A DNA stretch of 64,000 nucleotides, taken from the NCBI GenBank assembly GCA_036937835.1, contig CM072871.1:5371001-5435000 (forward strand). Direction: 5' to 3'. Each line of letters opens with the position of its first letter. Within the stretch, counting starts at the first letter, position 1. The notes under the pieces are model-generated. The model was given only the letters and a program-made list of their open reading frames with translations. It was not told the origin of the DNA and ran no database searches. This document shows, piece by piece, positions 61,553-64,000 of the stretch. The stretch is from Pampus argenteus (taxonomy: Eukaryota > Chordata > Actinopteri > Scombriformes > Stromateidae). The position numbers and the translations under genes are program-made.

Positions 61553-63881
61553 CTTCCACGTATTCTCACATAATCTGTCTTTATTCTTTCAGTCCTTAAA
61601 GAAACTCAACCATGCTAACGTGATCAAACTTAAGGAGGTCATTCGAGAAAATGACCACTTGTACTTCATATTTGAGTACATGAAGGAAAATTTGTATCAG
61701 CTAATGAAAGACAGGTGTGTGTGTATGTGTGTACAGTTATTTGTTGCACTATTAATTCCACATTTCAGTATATTTAGTAAATGCTTACAGTTTCAGAAGT
61801 GATTGTACTTCCGTTTTTGTGTCTTTCTGCAGGACTCGGTTGTTTCCTGAATCTGCTGTAAGAAATATTATGTTTCAGATACTCCAGGGACTCGCATTCA
61901 TTCATAAACACGGTACATCTGTTTTACACCTCCAGGGTGCTGAATCAACTGAGGCACAACTGAAATGTCAAATGGTTCAAAATGTCACATTTCTACATGT
62001 CAGGATCGTAAATTAGTGTTTCTCTGTTAGGGTTTTTCCATAGAGATATGAAACCTGAGAACCTCCTGTGCATGGGCCCCGAGCTGGTGAAAATCGCTGA
62101 CTTTGGGCTCGCCCGTGAGATCAGATCCCGACCACCATACACAGATTATGTCTCAACTAGATGGTGAGCCTCTCTCACAGTGTACTTTCACACAACCTGT
62201 TTAATAGTTCAGCCCATTCATCTCCCAGCACCTCTCTCTTTGTGCACCAGGTACAGAGCCCCGGAGGTGCTGCTCAGATCCACATCCTACAGTTCACCCA
62301 TAGACCAGTGGGCAATTGGCTGCATCATGGCAGAGCTTTACACCCTCAGGCCTCTGTTCCCAGGCTCCAGTGAAGTAGACACCATATTCAAAATTTGTCA
62401 AGTCTTGGGGACACCAAAGAAGGTAACGGTTTTCACTAGTGGAACACATTAAAAAGAAGACACTGAGACACTGATAGAGGTTGCTGTTGTACTGATGACG
62501 TGCTGTTTTTGAGGCGTAGCTGGGGTGGAGCAAAAAAAACAAAAAAAAAGTAGTCTAAGAGTTCTTAAAATCTTAAATATTGCACAGCTGTCATAGTATG
62601 AGAGCCTTAGCTTAGCACGAAGGCTAGTCTTGGAAACTTTGGTTCATTTATCTTTAAGAAGTAGGAGAATTATCTCAAGCCATAAACAAACACTCCTGTA
62701 GTTATCTTAATAAATTTCCATTGGACAGCAACGTATAAGTATTAATTTAAAAAAAAAACATGATTTGATGGTAAATATGGTGTGTAAATGGACTCTCTTC
62801 TTCCTCTAGAATGATTGGCCGGACGGATACCAGCTGGGAAGTGCTATGAACTTCCGCTGGCCTCAGTGTGTTCCCAGCAATCTGAAGACACTGATCCCGA
62901 ATGCCAGCCCCGAAGCCATCCATCTGATGACGGACCTGCTCCAGTGGGATCCCAAGAAGAGACCAGCTTCTGCCCAGGTATGACTGCCCTCACAGCTGAT
63001 CATGCAGAACATAAACTGATATTGTTTATCCAAATATTTTCTTTTTTCTTCAGTCTCTCAGGTACTCCTACTTCCACGTGGGCCAGGCTTTGGGCACTCC
63101 TCAGCAGATCCTGGAGCAGGGCAGACCACAGCCACGTCTTGTGCCGCTGCAGGCACCATTACAGTCACAACAGACGCTGCAGCAGCAGCAGCAGCCCCTG
63201 CTGCTGAAGCCTATGCCCCCTTCCCAGCCTCCACCTCCCAACCAACACTGCTCCCCCTCCAGGCCTCTGCAGCAGATCCAGCCCTCGCCCATATCAGCAG
63301 CTGCCCAGGCAGCAGCGTACCAACGGCACACAGAGCTGGTGCGAGAGCAGCAGCCGAAGCACATCCTGAAGCAGGAACAGAGCGCAGGAACACCACAGAG
63401 CCATCTCCCTTATATTGTTGACAAGGGCCTCCAGAGCAAGGTGAATATCATTTACTATATATATATGTGTGTGTGTGTGTGTGTTGTTGACAAATGCATT
63501 AATAAACACTTTTATCTACTTAAATCTACATTATATTGTGTTATAAACTATCAAAGTGAAAAATTCTATAAAACTTAGCTTCCTATATGTCCCTGATAAT
63601 GGCTGATTATCGGCTGATTGTCTGTTTTCCTCGATGCTCATGTGTTCACCACTGATCCTGATTGATTTTTAGCCGACAAGGCAAGAGTCAGAGAATGCAA
63701 ACCTACTGAGCTATCAGTTGAAACCAAAGGAAGGGCGACGGCGTTGGGGCCATGGCACAGGACACCTTAAAGGTGAAGACTGGGATGACTACGAAGAAAC
63801 TGATCTGACATCCATAAGTATTCTGGGGAAAAGTAACTTCCCCACAGAGAAGTCGAGGCAGGGAGACGAGGCGCTGAGCAG
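60180..63881 (+). CDS. cilk1: Ciliogenesis-associated kinase 1 (intestinal cell kinase), 3' end beyond window
   Basis: CILK1/ICK is a RCK-family (CMGC) Ser/Thr kinase that acts at ciliary tips and controls cilium length and intraflagellar transport. Exons seen: 60180-60280, 60408-60462, 61593-61714, 61833-61912, 62031-62163, 62251-62422, 62810-62977, 63054-63440 and 63673-63881; phase carries through to about residue 475 of roughly 630. MNRYTTLRQLGDGTYGSV is the glycine loop, Lys33 the ATP lysine, HRDMKPEN (123-130) the catalytic loop, DFG at 143-145 and TDY at 157-159 the activation motif. WYRAPEVLLRSTSYSSP and GTPKK follow. The linker after the kinase domain is Gln/Pro rich, then KEGRRRWG as in the human tail. 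Catalytic residues are intact. Confidence 0.97.
60463..61592 (+). other. cilk1 intron 2, no gene seen
   Basis: A 1.1 kb AT-rich intron. A GT microsatellite (about 61512-61552) lies just before the next exon's polypyrimidine tract. No other structure is recognised. Confidence 0.6.
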
Positions 63882-64000
63882 GTGAGGCTGTAAGATGTTA
63901 CCCTAACATACCTTTTAGCCCGAACAGATTCAGAGGAATCAGCACTGTAATGATGTAAAAACACAGCACATTGAGCCCTATTAGGACATGATTAATATTA

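Overview
The window is nuclear DNA of a ray-finned fish, most likely a percomorph teleost. It holds spliced genes with GT-AG introns, long AC/GT microsatellites, degraded non-LTR retrotransposons and tRNA-derived SINEs. Several protein sequences, notably Elovl5, Gclc and Klhl31, closely resemble teleost and human family members as I remember them. No tool was run; exon limits come from reading splice sites and checking that reading phase carries through each gene.

Seven protein genes are present, in this order: lrrc1 (minus, first four coding exons, continuing off the left edge), an elongin A paralogue here called eloal (minus, complete, 11 coding exons), klhl31 (plus, 2 coding exons), gclc (plus, 16), elovl5 (plus, 7), fbxo9 (minus, 13) and cilk1/ick (plus, 9 exons seen, running off the right edge). 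This is the same neighbourhood as human 6p12.1 (LRRC1, KLHL31, GCLC, ELOVL5, FBXO9, CILK1). Two differences stand out: an elongin A gene lies between lrrc1 and klhl31, and no GCM1 is visible between elovl5 and fbxo9.

Layout: 1-11.9 kb is lrrc1 with a repeat-filled 7.5 kb first intron and a GC-rich promoter near 11.3-11.9 kb. 11.9-14.3 kb is AT-rich and holds the eloal 3' UTR. 14.3-18.5 kb is eloal, divergent from klhl31 (20.5-22.5 kb). 25.0-25.5 kb is the gclc promoter, with stress-response-like sites, and gclc ends near 36.4 kb. 36.4-42.1 kb is gene-poor and probably includes elovl5 upstream untranslated sequence; elovl5 coding exons span 42.1-47.0 kb and a long apparent 3' UTR follows. fbxo9 (52.0-57.3 kb) and cilk1 (from about 59 kb) are head to head, separated by a LINE fragment.

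The genes do not form one pathway. Gclc makes the glutathione precursor gamma-glutamylcysteine, Elovl5 elongates polyunsaturated fatty acids in the ER, Klhl31 and Fbxo9 are cullin-RING ligase substrate receptors, elongin A serves in transcription elongation and a Cul5-type ligase, Lrrc1 is a polarity scaffold and Cilk1 a ciliary kinase. I found no evidence of a wholly new system. The most notable non-coding signals are a self-complementary foldback of about 290 bp in the elovl5 3' UTR, an upstream ORF overlapping the cilk1 start, a dense regulatory cluster before gclc, and TAACGTTA words near two gene starts.
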